Assembly (NCBI RefSeq): GCF_009811755.1
Contig: NZ_BLIV01000005.1
Span: 310,001 to 374,000 of the forward strand
From: Roseobacter cerasinus
GTDB taxonomy: Bacteria > Pseudomonadota > Alphaproteobacteria > Rhodobacterales > Rhodobacteraceae
Direction: 5' to 3'
Length of the DNA stretch: 64,000 nucleotides
This document shows, one piece after another, positions 63,440 through 64,000 of the stretch. The notes below the pieces were generated by a model. The model saw only the letters and a list, made by a program, of their open reading frames with translations. It did no database searches and was not told where the DNA came from. A program made the translations under genes and the position numbers. Position 1 is the stretch's first letter. The number at the start of each line of letters is the position of its first letter.

Positions 63440-64000
63440 ATGGACCTCAGCGGTAAGATCGGCAATCCGACTTTGGAGAATGTGCGGCAAAGCCTTGCCT
63501 TGCCCGCGGATGCCGGCCCTTTGACAGTGCTAAATCGCGGTGGTGGGGTGCTCTTCCCATATCTTCACGGTTACGCTGCCGCAGGTGAAGTGCTTGAAGC
63601 TCTTCCAAATGATGAGTGGCGCAGAAGCGAGACTGTCATGGGCGTCGTTGTTGCCTTTCTCGCTAAGCAGGGCCACGCAGCTCGCGCCAAAGCCTACTTG
63701 TCTGCGTCCAATCTTAAATTCGAGAAAACCTACTACTTCGAGTTTAGCCGACTGTGTCTGGCGCTGCATCTGGGCGAAGACGTCGAAGAGCAGGACCTTG
63801 AAGTATGGCGACGTCTGGAGCGGCAACTGCCCGTGACCGACTTGCTCCTCCAAGGTCTCTACTACAATTGCATGCTTGTGATGAATGTGCGGCTTGGACA
63901 TCCCAAAGCGGCACGCACGGCTGCACAGCACGCAGTTTCCTGCTTTCGGGAAGCGCGTCACAGCTACCTTGAGCACTTCATTCACATTCATCTCGCCGAT
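63440..64000 (+). CDS. Possible helical-repeat regulator, 5' part (runs off window)
   Basis: An open frame from ATG at 63440 to the window end (187 codons). It reads MDLSGKIGNPTLENVRQSLA and later helical, leucine- and alanine-rich units (VMGVVVAFLAKQGHAARAK; LLQGLYYNCMLVMNVRLGHP) like the TPR-type middle part of MalT/LuxR-family regulators. No ATP-binding motif is seen in the visible part, and the DNA-binding domain would lie outside. Family is tentative. Confidence 0.55.
   Translation, partial: MDLSGKIGNPTLENVRQSLALPADAGPLTVLNRGGGVLFPYLHGYAAAGEVLEALPNDEWRRSETVMGVVVAFLAKQGHAARAKAYLSASNLKFEKTYYFEFSRLCLALHLGEDVEEQDLEVWRRLERQLPVTDLLLQGLYYNCMLVMNVRLGHPKAARTAAQHAVSCFREARHSYLEHFIHIHLAD

Noticed and set aside
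1-64000. CRISPR arrays, prophage structural genes, photosynthesis genes
   Set aside because: No regularly spaced direct repeats, capsid or tail genes, or puf/bch genes are seen; a bacteriophytochrome alone does not imply photosynthesis.

Overview
The window reads as chromosome of a GC-rich alphaproteobacterium, most likely the Roseobacter/Rhodobacter group (Rhodobacteraceae). The grounds are gene content and order: a cbb3 oxidase cluster (ccoNOQP-ccoG-fixH-ccoI) next to a universal stress gene, fnrL and hemN; a membrane-anchored cytochrome cy next to prephenate dehydratase; a TrcR-type (formerly DUF1013) regulator; COQ9; an Lrp-ald pair; and a bacteriophytochrome with a HWE kinase. No species can be named from the sequence alone.

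Layout. 1-9,917 is a microaerobic respiration block: ccoI (cut by the window edge), fixH, ccoG and ccoPQON read leftward, with usp, fnrL and hemN beyond; FNR-type boxes lie in the ccoN/usp and fnrL/hemN gaps. 9,975-15,691 is a complete YejABEF-type peptide ABC importer. 15,889-31,774 is mostly housekeeping: cytochrome cy, pheA, nudC, a cpdB-like nucleotidase, SRP RNA, a hydrolase/TetR pair with twin operators, dnaX-ridA-ybaB-(membrane protein)-recR, trcR, RNase T2, quinone oxidoreductase, COQ9 and rpsU. 31,958-45,464 holds a GGDEF-EAL protein, lrp/ald, two LysR genes, an SbtA-like permease, mscL, GST, smpB, an HD-like protein, a lipoprotein cytochrome c, a SpoIIAA-like protein, glutathione peroxidase and msrBA. 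45,573-53,498 holds a soluble PAS chemoreceptor, the bphP-bphO phytochrome operon, mtaB and dapF.

At tRNA-Lys(TTT) (53,614-53,689) the character changes. The following 10 kb is a mosaic of lower-GC genes and broken pieces: two related metallophosphoesterase genes (one truncated), two TniB-like ATPase scraps, a probable phosphorothioation-associated methyltransferase scrap, a ParA-like C-terminus coupled to a membrane protein, an IS3 remnant, a DinB scrap, a TetR/enoyl-CoA hydratase pair, a LysR fragment with an in-frame stop, and the start of a possible helical-repeat regulator.

The clearest structure in the island is nested. An IS66-family unit (56,513-60,426) has 26-bp terminal inverted repeats and a perfect 8-bp target duplication (ACCGCCGC), and it sits inside the orfB of an older IS3 element. 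Removing the unit and one duplication restores the IS3 reading frame exactly. Besides an intact TnpC transposase it carries two passenger genes, an RTX-type calcium-binding protein and an unrecognised protein with a possible signal peptide. A third IR copy lies between passengers and transposase. This passenger-carrying element is the best candidate in the window for something undescribed.
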